NCBI RefSeq assembly: GCF_001625215.2
Contig: NC_030382.2
Span: forward strand, 33,156,610-33,220,609
Source: Daucus carota subsp. sativus
Lineage: Eukaryota; Streptophyta; Magnoliopsida; Apiales; Apiaceae
Reading direction: 5' to 3'
Length of the DNA: 64,000 nucleotides
Under the pieces are notes generated by a model. The model ran no database searches and was not told the origin of the DNA. It worked only from the letters and a program-made list of their open reading frames with translations. A program made the position numbers and the translations under genes. Each line of letters starts with the position of its first letter. Within the stretch, counting starts at the first letter, position 1. Shown one piece after another: positions 10,346 through 28,499 of the stretch.

Positions 10346-13300
10346 CTGAAAAGCAGGAAAACAATTCATTTATCATTAAATAAAAAAACGCAGACTTACA
10401 GATGAATAGTCAACAGACTATATATAAGCTTTCACGCACAACTAACTACATACAATATATATAATATAAAAAAAACTATGGAGAAAGGTTGGAGAGACAA
10501 GTTAATGTTGTAAAACTACAAAAAATACATACACCAAATTTTGTAAAAGATTCAAAGGGGTTCAACTTCTCAATCAGAGCAAGATACATAAAAGATAGCA
10601 GTACATATATCTGAGGCAAAAATCTTCACCTTGTTTCTTATACCTTATTAATAGAAATTAGAAAGCATATTTTAGTATGTCAAGAAAAACTGAGCTTCAG
10701 TCCCCAATTCAGCTAAGAATCTTTCAAAATGACCCATTGCACCAAAGAGTAATCCAAAATATTAAGTGAAAATACTTCTTATGTATCTTCATATCAAAAA
10801 ATTAAAAATCACTTTCCAGTTTAAGATATTTGTTGCAATCATAAACATCTCAGGGTTCATGCACCAGCACATCTTTAACTAAGACGAGTAATAGAACTCA
10901 AACAAAAAAGAAAAAGGGTACTTTATTAGACATGTCAATCAGAGAATATATTGTAATTAGACAGAAAGGTTTTTTAGCTATCTCTGCGGAGTCATGAAAG
11001 TATATTTAATACATACTTCAATGTAATTTTGAAAATATTTGATAGTATCTTTAGTCATCATACTTTATTTTAAAATCCTAGTTGACATTATCTTTTACAC
11101 ATGTGCTCTAATCAGAAACTTAAGAATGATCAATTAAGTTTGGACAAGGGAGTCTTAAATCTCACGGGTGACTTGATATTAGATAAGAATGACTGGAGAC
11201 GGCATATTAGAGTGGTTGAGGCTCAGTGTCTCATGGTTTCCCGTGGTTTACAAAGGGTCAGTTTACTCTGAAAAAACTCATGGCTCAGGTCTAGTGGTTC
11301 ACAAAGGGTGAAATGAAGAAACTCAAACTCATGTACTTTATTGGCTCCCGTTTGGACGGTTATGGCCCTCTGGTGTTTGGACGGTTATGGCATTCTGGTT
11401 TGAAGAGAAGGGCTCAAATCATTCAATGACTGAGGATTCCACGACAAAGGTGAGTCTCATATAAAGAAAATCATGGGCCAAGATACTATTTACTTGCATG
11501 TCACACAATATTTGTCTTGCACTAAATCGAGGATCTTCACTAAATCGGGGGTCTTCATGGAAATAGTCTTCCTACTCTTTCAGAAAGGGGCATGGTCAAC
11601 GTATATTTTACCCTTCCCAGACAAGAATAAAAACTGTGAGGAGTAAGGTTGTTATTCTGCTAACTAAAAGATATTAGTTACAATGTCGTGTAGACAAAAA
11701 TGGCAACTTGATCGTGAGCACTTAAATAGACTTCATATAAACTTTAATATCCTGTGGTAATGAACTCACTAACATATTAAAACTCTAATGCCACCAACAA
11801 AAAATCAACATAAAATAACAAATAATCAAATAATCATTGTAATACACAGAGCCAAAGATTGTATTTTAACTCAATAAAAAGCACTATAATCCAAAACACT
11901 GATCTTGAGAACATAATCAGCTTCAAAAAGGCAAAAGGCCAAAGCTTTATGCAAGATTAGTCTGCAATCTATCCACATAACCTATTTTCACAAAACCCAT
12001 GAAATAAATCTTCTTTAAATTCAATCTTTTATGAATATCAAGAAAACCAAAACCAATATACATACACACAGGCATATATACACACATATTGGTCTAATTT
12101 TATCTATCTGTGCGGAGTTACGAAAGTATATCTAATGCATGCGTAAATGTGATTTTAGGAATATTTGATAGTTTCTTTAGTCGTCATACGTTATTTTTAA
12201 AATCATAATTCACATTATTTTCTACATAAGTATTGTAATCTGAAACTTAATAAGAATCACTGATTACTACTATTGACATTTTCTTGTTTCATGGGATCTA
12301 TTACATAATCTGTCTCAGTGTCTCCATGACTAAGAAATGCTAAGAATAGTAGTTTGTCGGAGATTAGGTCAGAACCTAGTTGTTTTTAATTATTGTATAG
12401 TCTCGTTTAATTTCAGAAGAACATTCCTCCATAGTTGTTGATGGGGTTACCTATGAAGCAGAAGACAAATACTCCAGCTCTCTAAAGAAGCCAAAAATAC
12501 AGATATAGTGACTATATTCAACTTATAAAAAAATGAACGGAAGAAAAGTCAAGAATCAAAACTACAAGGATGACGTTGTTATTCTGCCAACTGAAAGATA
12601 TTAGTTACAACATCATGTAGATAAATATGGCATCTTGAATCGTGATCACTTAAATAGACTTCATATAAGCTTCAATATCCTGTGGTATAAATATAGCTCA
12701 AGGACTTAAAGTAAAAGGTAAAATACCATATCTGGGGGTATGATCCGCACAGTAAACAATTATTATGCTTAGCCAATAGAAAGTTCTAATTTTTGAAATA
12801 TGGTCAGACTGGCGGTACCTTTTTTGACAGATGCGTATGCTTATTCTACATGAGATCATACTCATTCTGTTAGCACCTTCTCAATTATTAATAATCAAAG
12901 ATATAGCAAACAGTTGCTATCATATTTCCATAATCACATATACATTACTAAAACAATTTTTATAAAATACATAAACAAGTATTTTCAACTCATAAAACCT
13001 AGATGAGAAGAATATCAAATATAAACAAACTACAAAATGAACTCACTAACATATTAAAACTCTAATGCCACCTACAAAAACTTAATCGAAAATAACAAAA
13101 TCACACAATCATTGTACTATAACTACACAGAGCCAAAGATTGCATCATTATGCAATAACAAGCACTATAATCCAATAAACTGATCTTGAGTACATAATCA
13201 GCTTCAAAAATACAAAAAGGTCAAAGCTTTATGCAAAATTAGTCTGCAATCTATCCACACAACCTATTTACACAAAACCTATGAAAAATATCTTCTTTAA

Positions 13301-13393
13301 ATTCAATCTTTCATGAATATCAAGAAACCCCAAACCAATATACATACACAGACATATACACACACATATGGAGGGCAAAAATGGAAAATTTAC
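10346..13393 (-). other. Probable intron in the ATG9 leader
   Basis: About 3 kb of AT-rich sequence lies between a donor-like CTG|GTAAAT at 13394/13393 and the acceptor near 10346. It holds no credible coding frame. Most of it is a direct duplication, annotated separately. Confidence 0.5.
10970..13370. repeat. Tandem segmental duplication, about 1.1-1.3 kb per copy
   Basis: Copy A (about 10970-12092) and copy B (about 12100-13370) share ordered blocks. CTATCTCTGCGGAGTCATGA at 10978 pairs with CTATCTGTGCGGAGTTACGA at 12104. GATATTAGTTACAA at 11669 pairs with the same motif near 12596. ATGAACTCACTAACATATTA near 11760 pairs with its match near 13038. The closing stretch that includes TTAGTCTGCAATCTATCCAC and CTTCTTTAAATTCAATCTTT is present in both. 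Copies differ by substitutions and several indels, so the event is not very recent. Confidence 0.8.
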
Positions 13394-13635
13394 CAGAAAC
13401 CCAATTGAAGTTGGGGGCAATAACAACGAAAACCCAGTATAAATCAACGAATTTTCAGTAGTTAAGAAACACCAAACCAAAAAAAGGGCAAAAAATCAAG
13501 AAAAGGAGTAAAAGATGAAGTGATTAATATGTGAACTGAAAGGGTTGGGATTGAAAAGAATCGAGGCAGAAAAAAACAAGGGGTTGTGTGGAATTTGCAG
13601 AGAAATGATTTGAAGGAAGAAGACGTGAAGATGGA
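13394..13635 (-). promoter_or_regulatory. Probable ATG9 first (non-coding) exon
   Basis: On the minus strand this is a typical pyrimidine-rich plant leader ending in GGGTTTCTG|GTAAATTTTCC, a good donor. A TATA-like run lies just upstream at 13652-13667 (TATATATTATTATAA read on the minus strand), so transcription would begin near 13630. The exon extent is approximate and rests on signals only. Confidence 0.5.
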
Positions 13636-13884
13636 AATTTACTTGTTCGTGTTATAATAATATATATGCTACTGCTTTGAGTAGGCGCTATGGAAACTTT
13701 GATGAGAATTGAGATAGATACATACTGTGTGTATATGTCTGTTCATGGCCCTTTACTTTGTCGTACTCGTATCTTTTTCTGCAATCCATTCCTAAATTAA
13801 TACGTTGAGCGTTTACGAACCGATGGAAAAAATTCTCGGAAATAATTTAAAAATCGATAGTTTATTCAGAAAACGACTTTCTAA

Positions 13885-14310
13885 GAGCAACTCCAATAGG
13901 TTACCTATCTTATCTTATTACTTATAAATAAATAATATAAAATAATGAGTGCTAGTATGTCTTAGTGATTTAGGTAATCTATTTTTACGAATATTTGTTC
14001 TCCTAAGATTATTTTAATAATAAATTGAGAGATAAGGGGAAAAGGAGAAAATAGACAAAGAAAGAAGGAGAGAGATGATTATTTTATTTGAATAAAATAA
14101 TCATCTCTCTCCTTCTTTCTTTGTCTATTTTCTCCTTTTCCCCTTATCTCTCAATTTATTATTAAAATAATCTTAGGAGAACAAATATAGGGATTACTAT
14201 TGGAGTTGACACTAAAAATAGATTATCACTAAGACATACTTAGCACTCATTATTTTATATTATTTATATTATTTATAAGTAATAGGATAGATAACCTATT
14301 AGACTTGCTC
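13885..14310. mobile_element. Tourist-like foldback MITE, near-perfect hairpin
   Basis: A 426-bp element with ends GAGCAACTCCAATAGG...CCTATTAGACTTGCTC and TAA duplications at 13882-13884 and 14311-14313. Same end type as the elements at 6906 and 30129. Its centre (14089-14090) is flanked by arms of about 97 nt that are nearly perfect complements (13992-14088 and 14091-14187). Outside these the arms stay related but diverge. Confidence 0.88.
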
Positions 14311-14313
14311 TAA

Positions 14314-15660
14314 GTTTCTATCTCAATAGCGAAAACTTTAATTTCATCTTCTAGCAGAAGTCCAAGTAAATAATTTCTAGAGATATTTTCTTAAAAAATT
14401 TCATGAGTTTCAAGAAGGTTATTTTGTGAATATAATTTCAGGAAAAAAAATACTCATTAAATTTTCTTGAAAAAACTTTTCTATAAAAAGTTCTCAAAAA
14501 AAATTTTGAAGAACTTTTTATATAAAACTTTTATCCAGAATTAAATTTGGAAATTATTTTTTATTAAAAAATTGATTTGGTAAATAAATATTTGAGGCAA
14601 AAATGGAGAAAATGTTGTTGAGGATAATATTTTTCAAAGAACAAGCTTTCAAAATCATGTTATTATTTGTCATACACTTAAAATTTTAGAAAAATTATCC
14701 AAAATACTATTTTTTTTTCAAAAAAAATATTTTTAAAAATACTATCAATTGATATATTTTGTTTTCAAAAATACGATTTGCAGTTTTTGCAACTGAAATG
14801 CAATTTTGATTTAATTTTTGAAAAGACTGATTTATATATTTCATGCATATCGAATTCTCAAGCTATCAAAAACTCAATAATGCTATCGAGTTCATTTAGT
14901 TAGTAAAGTTAATGGTACTATGCAGAAGACTTCATCGTAAACTTAAACACCACATGGTTCGTTCGAGGTCAAGGTGCTATTGTAAACTTTGAACAATGTA
15001 CGAGTGAAGAATGCTACTACAAACTCCGAATTATCGACAAATCAAATATATTACTATAAAGTGGAGATGTTAGTACCTCAAGTTTATACCATGAAGTTAC
15101 TGATACTTAGTGAAATTTTAAATTACAAATACAGTCAACTATGGAACATATAAATCAAACCACTGATAACTTTCTCAGTGATATGTTTTCTCTAAGAGTA
15201 CAAGTGACAAGTCTACAATTAAAACTTGAAGTTTATTGGGATCAACGAACAATATATAAGATGAACAAGAGAAAATAACAATGAAGATGTTATGGTCCAT
15301 GTTGCAGGATTTCTAAATCAACTAAGAAATAAAATCGCAGTGTATTCTCACGAATGAAGTAGTTTCAAATCAAAAAAGTATCGATACTATTCAAGTAGTA
15401 GAATCATCAATACTGATCCTTAATTCAATGGTTATATGCTCAAGATAGAACATTCGACTCTTTTCTGGAGTTTATGACTTCAGCGGATGGAGATGAGCAT
15501 TGGACTTGACCAACAGAAAATATGATTAAGATAAACACTATTGTCGCGCTATTTAAATCCTCCAACAGATACAGCTACTCATTTTTGGTGACACCGAGAA
15601 CTTATCAAAGCAAGAGCCAAATGTCATACAGGACGTGTGAATCCAGAAATAGCATAGGCA
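14314..15660. other. AT-rich intergenic, possible decayed retroelement
   Basis: No gene seen. From about 14900 to 15660 the composition becomes less AT-rich and runs into the RNase H relic, so it may be older LINE sequence too decayed to translate. Confidence 0.35.
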
Positions 15661-15699
15661 GTTGATATATATTCAGGAAGCTTTGTGCTGGACAAAAGA

Positions 15700-16010
15700 C
15701 CAAGGTAGAACATACGTGGTGGTCGAAACTGATTGTTTAACAGTCATCCAGACCATCAGAAGTTCGGCTACCATGCTGTCCTACTATGGTAGAATTATTC
15801 AGAAGTGTAAGCTGTAAGCAGCTCTTAAGCGAGGTGAAAACGAAGAATGTCAATTTAAAATTTGTTAAACGGTCTACTAACAATGTAACTCAAACAATGT
15901 AACTCAGTACTTAGCGAGGTATCAATATCATCGTCATATAGCTGATTATATATGGACGAGGAGTACTGCTCCCTTGGAGTTCATTGATGTAATCAGGAAC
16001 GAGAAATTTT
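15700..16010 (+). pseudogene. LINE retrotransposon RNase H (RVT_3) relic
   Basis: Read on the plus strand with frame changes, the segment gives VVETDCLTVIQTIRS, then a stretch like YYGRIIQKCK, KFVKRSTNN and LARYQYHR. These follow the order of the RNase H-like domain that ends plant non-LTR retrotransposon ORF2 (acidic ExD, then KRxxN...H/LA). Several stops and a small local duplication (AACAATGTAACTCA, twice) interrupt it. Only the C-terminal part of an element remains. Confidence 0.65.
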
Positions 16011-16228
16011 AATTAAATCGTTTTTTTTTTTGCTAAAAAATAAAAGCCTTGTTTGGAAATTTTTGAAACAAGTGCAAAAATTTTATTAATATTTTTGAGT
16101 AAATATCTTAGTCTTCTTTCCCGGCCAATTCTTTACGTTTGATTTGGACACGGAGATTAAGAAATATGTATAAAGTAGTGGAAAAGAGAAAGAGAAGTGG
16201 GTGAAGTGATGAGACCCATTGATTTTTA

Positions 16229-16492
16229 CTCCCTCCATCCCAAATTAGATGAGCTCTTTGCTCATTTCACACATATTAAGGAGTATTAAATGATAGTTTC
16301 TGTTTACTTCTCTACCCATATCTATTTTGTTGACTTTTGATAACATTAGCTAGTTGGTATATTGGAAATGATAAATAAGAGAGGGTAAAGTTGGAAGATT
16401 GTTGATAAATGTCCATTGAAAAGAGAGACGCTCAACTATTTTGGGATAATTTTTTTTTCTCAAAAGGGTCTTCTAATTTGGGATGGAGGGAG
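16229..16492. mobile_element. Stowaway-like MITE
   Basis: A 264-bp element with terminal inverted repeats CTCCCTCCATCCCAAATTAG and the matching CTAATTTGGGATGGAGGGAG, flanked by TA on both sides. TA duplication and CTCCCTCC ends are the Tc1/Mariner Stowaway signature. No coding capacity. Confidence 0.85.
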
Positions 16493-17033
16493 TAGTATAT
16501 AAAAGAGAGATAATGAAGTATAAGTAGTGTGAAAGAGAGAAAAAATGGGGAAGTAGTGGGACCCGTTGACTATTTTTAGTAAGTTTTGATATGTAAAGAA
16601 TAGAGTAGGACACAAAAAAAAAACTGTAAAGAAATTGTTGGGACAAAAGGAGTATTAATTTTCAGGTTCGGGAATCGATATCGAATTCGAAAATCAGGAA
16701 CGGGAATACCACTTACCAGTCCCCACCCCAAAGTGCCCCGTACCCATCTCTATACGAATTTCAGCGCTACTGATATCGACATTAAGCTGCGGAAAAGGCA
16801 GGGAGTGCATGTGTAATGTATTTGACAGAAATCCATCAAATAAGGTTATCCTGTTCATTACAACGAAAGACTAAAGAATAAGAATCGCGTGTTAATTCGT
16901 GTAGAACCCGGCAGCATCTGATGCTCAATGTTGTAGAAAACTAGAAATTGTTTTAAAACATGTATCATTAATGGAAAACTTGACTTTATTGTTTTGGGCC
17001 TTGTATTGATAAATGTCATCCTGGACATGCAAC

Positions 17034-17986
17034 TAGGGGTGAACACGGGTTGGGTCGGTCGGGTTAGAGCCGATAAAACAACCCAACCCAATTAGTTCGG
17101 TTTTTAAAAATCCAACCCGTTAATCCAAAAATATATGTCTAACCCAACCCTACCTTTTATATATTGGGTTGGGTTGATTCGGATCGGTTTAATCGGTTTG
17201 GAATTTTTATATTATGATGTCAGAAAAATTAAGGACTAGACTTGTGAAAAGTAATAAACAATTAATTGTTTAGTTTGGGACATGATAATATAAAAATTTA
17301 TATTTTTATAAATAGAAATAAAAATAGATACTCCTTCTGTTTCAATTTACATGTCCACTTCTAAGAAAGAAATTTGTTTCAAATTAGTTGTCCACTTAAA
17401 CTTTCATATTTCCAAAATCAACTCTACTTCACATATCTCTTATCTATATTTCTTTGATCAATCTCATTGCACATATTATGGGCATAATGAGTCATCATGA
17501 AACCAAAGTAATAAAATATTTATATATTATGAATATATGGATGCACTTAATACTAGGGAGCTTGATGTTTAAAAAAAGCACTCTGCTAGCTTGATGTCAT
17601 TGACACTTCTAGAACATAGCTAACAGGTGTACTAAAAGAAGCTAGCACGAATTAGACAAATATTACTTAACAAAACAGATTAAAATATTGAAATACAATC
17701 AAATGAGAGTGCACAAAAAAATTTGCATGTACTATATTGTAACATCACTAGATTCAAACATAAAAATGATGTGAGGAAAACTAATTTATTTGTTTTGTAT
17801 ATGAACGGGTTGGGTTGGGTTGGTTAAGGGTTATAATATGTTAAACCCTAATCCAACCCAATTTATTCGGGTTTTTTGAAAATAAACCCATTTAACTATC
17901 GGTTTTGGACAGTTCGGTTTAATCGGTTCAAAAGAAGGTTGGTTTGGGTCGGGTTTCACGGGTTGGATCGGTTATGTTCACTCCTA
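17034..17986. mobile_element. hAT-like non-autonomous element
   Basis: A 953-bp element beginning TAGGGGTGAACACGGGTTGG and ending with the inverse GGATCGGTTATGTTCACTCCTA. Flanks are 8-bp near-repeats, CATGCAAC (17026-17033) and CGTGCAAC (17987-17994), as expected for hAT elements. Subterminal regions are dense in GGGTTGGGT/AACCCAACCC motifs. No transposase frame is present. Confidence 0.8.
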
Positions 17987-18501
17987 CGTGCAACTTCATC
18001 GCTCTCAGGAATAAAATGAACATGTACTCCCACTGTTCCACTCAAAAGGATTTATTTAGTCAACTCTTCAAGTTAAATAGATGAAAATCATGAAATTGTC
18101 ACCGTTCTACTCAAATTGATTTGTTTTGTCAATTCATCAGGTCAAGTAGACGAAATTTGAAAAAATGCGGATCTAAACATATTCCTACTATTATGAAATA
18201 GTATAAATTATTTACATTTTGGCACACACTTCTAAGTATTTTTACCGTTTAGTTTAAATTGTTATTTTTTAAATTCTCTTTTTCCAAATTATAATATTAA
18301 TCATATACTTTTACTAAAAAAAAAATTTTGAAAAATAATGATTTTAACTATGCGATCAAAAGACTTAGAAATGTGTGTCAAAAAATCAAACGACTTATAT
18401 TTCAAAACAGAGGAAGTATATGACAGGCAATTTCAATTTGTAACAGGCTCTTTTTCGGTTTAAATATGAAAACGGTTTTTCAGAGGATTGGAGCGGCTTT
18501 A

Positions 18502-18961
18502 GGGGTCGTTTGGTTCACGAGACGGTATGGGTTTGGAATCAGGAATCGGGTTAAGCTGGTATGGGGTTGAGGAATCATTCTTGATATCTTGTGTTTGGTT
18601 TAGTACTGGAATGAAAATAAATAATTTATGTACTGGAATGAAAATAAATAATTAGTAATAACTAATATTACTAATTATCAGTAAATAAAAATAAGTATAA
18701 CTTATTTCAAATTAAAAAAATATCATATCCCATTTAATTTATGTGTTTTGAGATTGTATTTAACTTTATAAATAAAAATGAATTAATAAAATTTTCATTT
18801 GATACCTCATACCCCTCTCCCCCTAAGGTATCAAATCTGATTCCAGATGGGTTTGAGGTATGGGTATCAGATTATAAAAATAGACAATCAAACACCAGGT
18901 ATACGTTTGGAATGAATAAAACCCATACCTGATAACAGAATCAGCTGAACCAAACGACCCC
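18502..18961. mobile_element. Tourist-like MITE with GGGGTCGTTTGGTTCA ends
   Basis: A 460-bp element with inverted ends GGGGTCGTTTGGTTCA...TGAACCAAACGACCCC, flanked by TTA (18499-18501 and 18962-18964). The TTA duplication places it with PIF/Harbinger-like MITEs. The open frame 18741-18932 lies inside and is not a gene. Confidence 0.85.
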
Positions 18962-19279
18962 TTACTATTGTATTCTTTCACTGTTTAAGATCCTGAGCTT
19001 ACCTTCTTTTTTTTCCTTTATAGTTGCTCTGCATATATCCTCTTTCTTTTATGTTCTAATATAAACGGATCCAGTACCAATTGTCCAATTCACGAATTGT
19101 CGATGAACAACAACAGACATAATGCAAGAAATTAGCAGTGCGTGTTATTAAATTTCAACATGTACTTTGCAGAAGACTCCTAATAAAACAACAGTAGCAT
19201 AACATTTGAAGGAAATTACATAAGGAAATGGGCTCTCAGTAACAAGATTGGAAAGGAATGCAATAGGAATAGTGAGCAT

Positions 19280-25431
<6,152 letters not shown>

Positions 25432-26944
25432 TCTATACTATACTATTAAAGCCGAAAGATTAAAAGTTTGGTCGGTCGGTACGCGGGCTTTTATACGGAC
25501 TTTTATAATTAGCGGGTTTCAAACAAAATTAGTGGGCTTCAAACAAAATATAAACAAATCAAGACATAAAACAATTAAAAATACATGGCCAAATACGGGG
25601 CTATCTATATACCAATTATTCTTTTTAACTAAAATATGTTATCTTTTTATATATTTTTTAACTAAAATAACTCCATTATTTAAAATAACATCGAAAAACA
25701 TAGTGATTACGTTTTTAACTAAGACGCATTATCTTTTTTATTTATATATTTTAACAAAAAAAAACGGATCTTCTACGGTTAACACGGGCTATACATATAC
25801 ACAAATATACACAAATACTATTAAAGCCCAAACATTAAAAGTTTGGTCGGTCGGTACTTGGGCCAAATTATGAGCCTACTTATATAATCAATTATCTTTT
25901 TAACTAAATCTTTTATCTTTTTTTATATGTTCTAACCAAAAAAACTCAATTTTCTAAAAATAATATTGGACAACATAGCAACTACTCTTTTTAACTAAAA
26001 CACATTATCTTTATCAGAATCCTAACTAAAAAAATCGATTTTTCAAAAACAACGCATGCAACATTCATATAAAAAGATATTATATATCTATATTATTATA
26101 CTATTAAATCCGAAATATTGAAAGTTTGGTGAGTCTGTACTTGGGCCAAAATACGGGCCTATCCATATACTAATTATTCATTTTAATTAAAATATGTTAT
26201 TTTTTTATATTTTCTAACTAAAAAAACTCCATCATTTAAAATAACATCGAGAAACATAGTAATTACCTTTTTAACTAAAACATTATCTTTTTTATATTTT
26301 CTAACTAAAAAACAGACCTTCTACAATTAACAGGAGCTAAATATATAAAAATATAATATTGTTATATATTATTTAATAAATAACCTGTGATATTTTTCAA
26401 CCAAAATACATTAACATTATTTTTAAATACACTAATGGATTCACTTTAAAAGTAATATTATAAATCTATAATATACTATTATATTGTTAAACCCGAAACA
26501 TGAGTTAGTCGGTAGGTCAGTCGAGTTCGAGTTCGGTGAGCCGGTTGATATTCGACCAATGAACCTCCTTAATTTATAACATATAGTATATTTTTTATAA
26601 TTATCTATTAAACCAAAACATTTAGGTTAGTATGATGTGTCGGTATTTGGTTTTGTACGTGTTTTTTAACTTAATAGGTTACATACTATATTATTAATTA
26701 TCAATAACGAAATATTAAAAGATTGATTTATTAGTTTATGTCTGATTATATTCGACCTAATTTTTGATTAGCCATTTGATGAAATTAACTATTAAGACTT
26801 TATCATCTGTTAAATAAAAAATTTATTTAATCATATTATTCTATCATAATTTTATTCTCACAATAATATTAATTTAAGTTAAAATATATATGATAAAATA
26901 GCAAATATTATAACAGCCCGTGCATTGCACGGGTTTTAAGCTAG
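25432..26944 (+). mobile_element. Non-autonomous Helitron
   Basis: Starts TCTATACTATACTATTAAAG after an A and ends CTAG before a T, as in Helitrons inserted between A and T. Just before the 3' end lies a 7-bp hairpin, CCCGTGC-ATT-GCACGGG (26917-26933), then TTTTAAG and CTAG (26941-26944). No Rep/helicase is encoded. Sequence like the 5' end (TACTATTAAA-CCGAAA-TTAAAAGTTTGGTCGGT) recurs near 25817, 26087, 26468 and, weaker, 26605. The 166-codon open frame at 25373-25873 spans this repeat and is not a gene. Confidence 0.85.
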
Positions 26945-27137
26945 TATAAATTAGACATAAATTGATAATTTGTCTCTTGTTATGAACAGAGTCCCAACAT
27001 ATCAAACGAGAAAAGTAAATAGAAACGGCGGGAGTATATTATGCTAAGAGTCTGTTCGGCCAAACTTCTCTTTTTGGATTTATAAATTATCAGCAATTTA
27101 TTCGTAACTTAATTCATATCGAATGTGTAAGTAATCT

Positions 27138-28491
27138 TGTAATATTCCGTAATTTTTAGAATAATATTAATAGATTAGTAATAATAAAAAAAGCATTAAA
27201 ATTGGATTATAATTAGGATTTAAAATTGAATTAGGATAATGGGCCTATAATATGGATCAGACTTGTATTCGGATAACGGGTAGGTATAGAATTAGGGTTT
27301 GCAGACTCTTTATATATCGATTGCTATCCCTCATTCTTTTATAATATTTTGCTAGCCGCCCAACGTTTTCTTCGTTTTTATTACAAAATTCGTAGGGTTT
27401 TTATTCACACAAATCAGTTGTCTTGTAAAATTCGTAGAAAATTCAATTCCTATCGGATTTCGATGATTCTTGATGTTTGGAAAGCTCTTTCGATTGTCTA
27501 CAACTTTCGTTCACAATGTTTTCTCAGATTCGTTTTCGAACTGTTCTCAAAATCCCAAAACATATTCAGACCCTGTTTTTCGCTTTGAATCTGAGCAGCA
27601 GATATTTTATTTAATTCCCGATTCGTTAGCAGTCCGTTTTTGAGGAGCCATACCTTTTCGGAAAGGTCTTTTCGTCCTCTACAGCTTTTGTGTTTTATGT
27701 TTTTCCAGAAAATATCTTTTAGAGGGTAAAAATAGTAGATTAGTGATCTGGGCATATTGGAATCATGGAGGCTTTTGGAGTTTTAAGAGGATGTAATTTT
27801 GATTGGTTGCTAAGGATTGATTATATGATCTAGGATGGTGTTGAGTATTTGATTTCGGTGTGGAGGTAAGTTTCTGACCGATCTTTCTAGTGTTTTAAAA
27901 ATTATGTGTTATATGTTTATATTTGATTATATAAATTTGGGCTTATTAAGTGATTATATTTTGAATTGGTTTTCGTTCTCGTATATGTGTGGTGTTAACG
28001 ATGATTTAACTCTGATTTATGCCATGGTTTGTGAAAATAAGAATAAGAATAAGGACCGAGTCACCGGGTTATAGTGACATTTTCAGAAAATTCAGGACCG
28101 TTATCACCAGGTTGTAGTGGTCGTGGTATAAATTATGAGTTCTAAGTTATTGTTCACTATTTAATTCTGGTATATGTGAAAGTGTTTTGAAAGTATATTT
28201 TTATCGTAAAAGAAAGTATATTTTTATCATATGTGTATACATGTTACTTGGCCCGACTAGTTGGATCGATTAGTTGCTTGCTGGGCTGTATAGCTCATCA
28301 TTTACAATTTTCAGGTTTGATTTAAGAGCGAGTTGATGTGCATTGGATTTGGAGTTCGGTGATGTTAGATTTGGATTGACTTTTGGACTCCCGTTAGCTG
28401 CGCCTTTGTAATATAATTTTAGATTAATGAAATTGTGTTGTATTTTAGATTTGGATGTAGTATTAATATTCAGAAAAGTCGGGATGTTACA
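27138..28491 (+). mobile_element. Solo LTR, Ty3/Gypsy-like
   Basis: A 1354-bp segment beginning TGTAATATTCCGTAATTTTT and ending GGGATGTTACA, flanked by a perfect 5-bp direct repeat AATCT at 27133-27137 and 28492-28496. TG...CA ends and a 5-bp duplication fit an LTR left by recombination between the two LTRs of a retrotransposon. A TATA-like CTCTTTATATATCG (about 27307-27320) would be its promoter. No internal domain remains nearby. The open frames at 27349-27755 belong to the LTR. Confidence 0.85.
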
Positions 28492-28499
28492 AATCTACA

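Noticed and set aside
27349-27755. Open frames on both strands
   Set aside because: They lie inside the solo LTR downstream of its TATA box and encode nothing recognisable.
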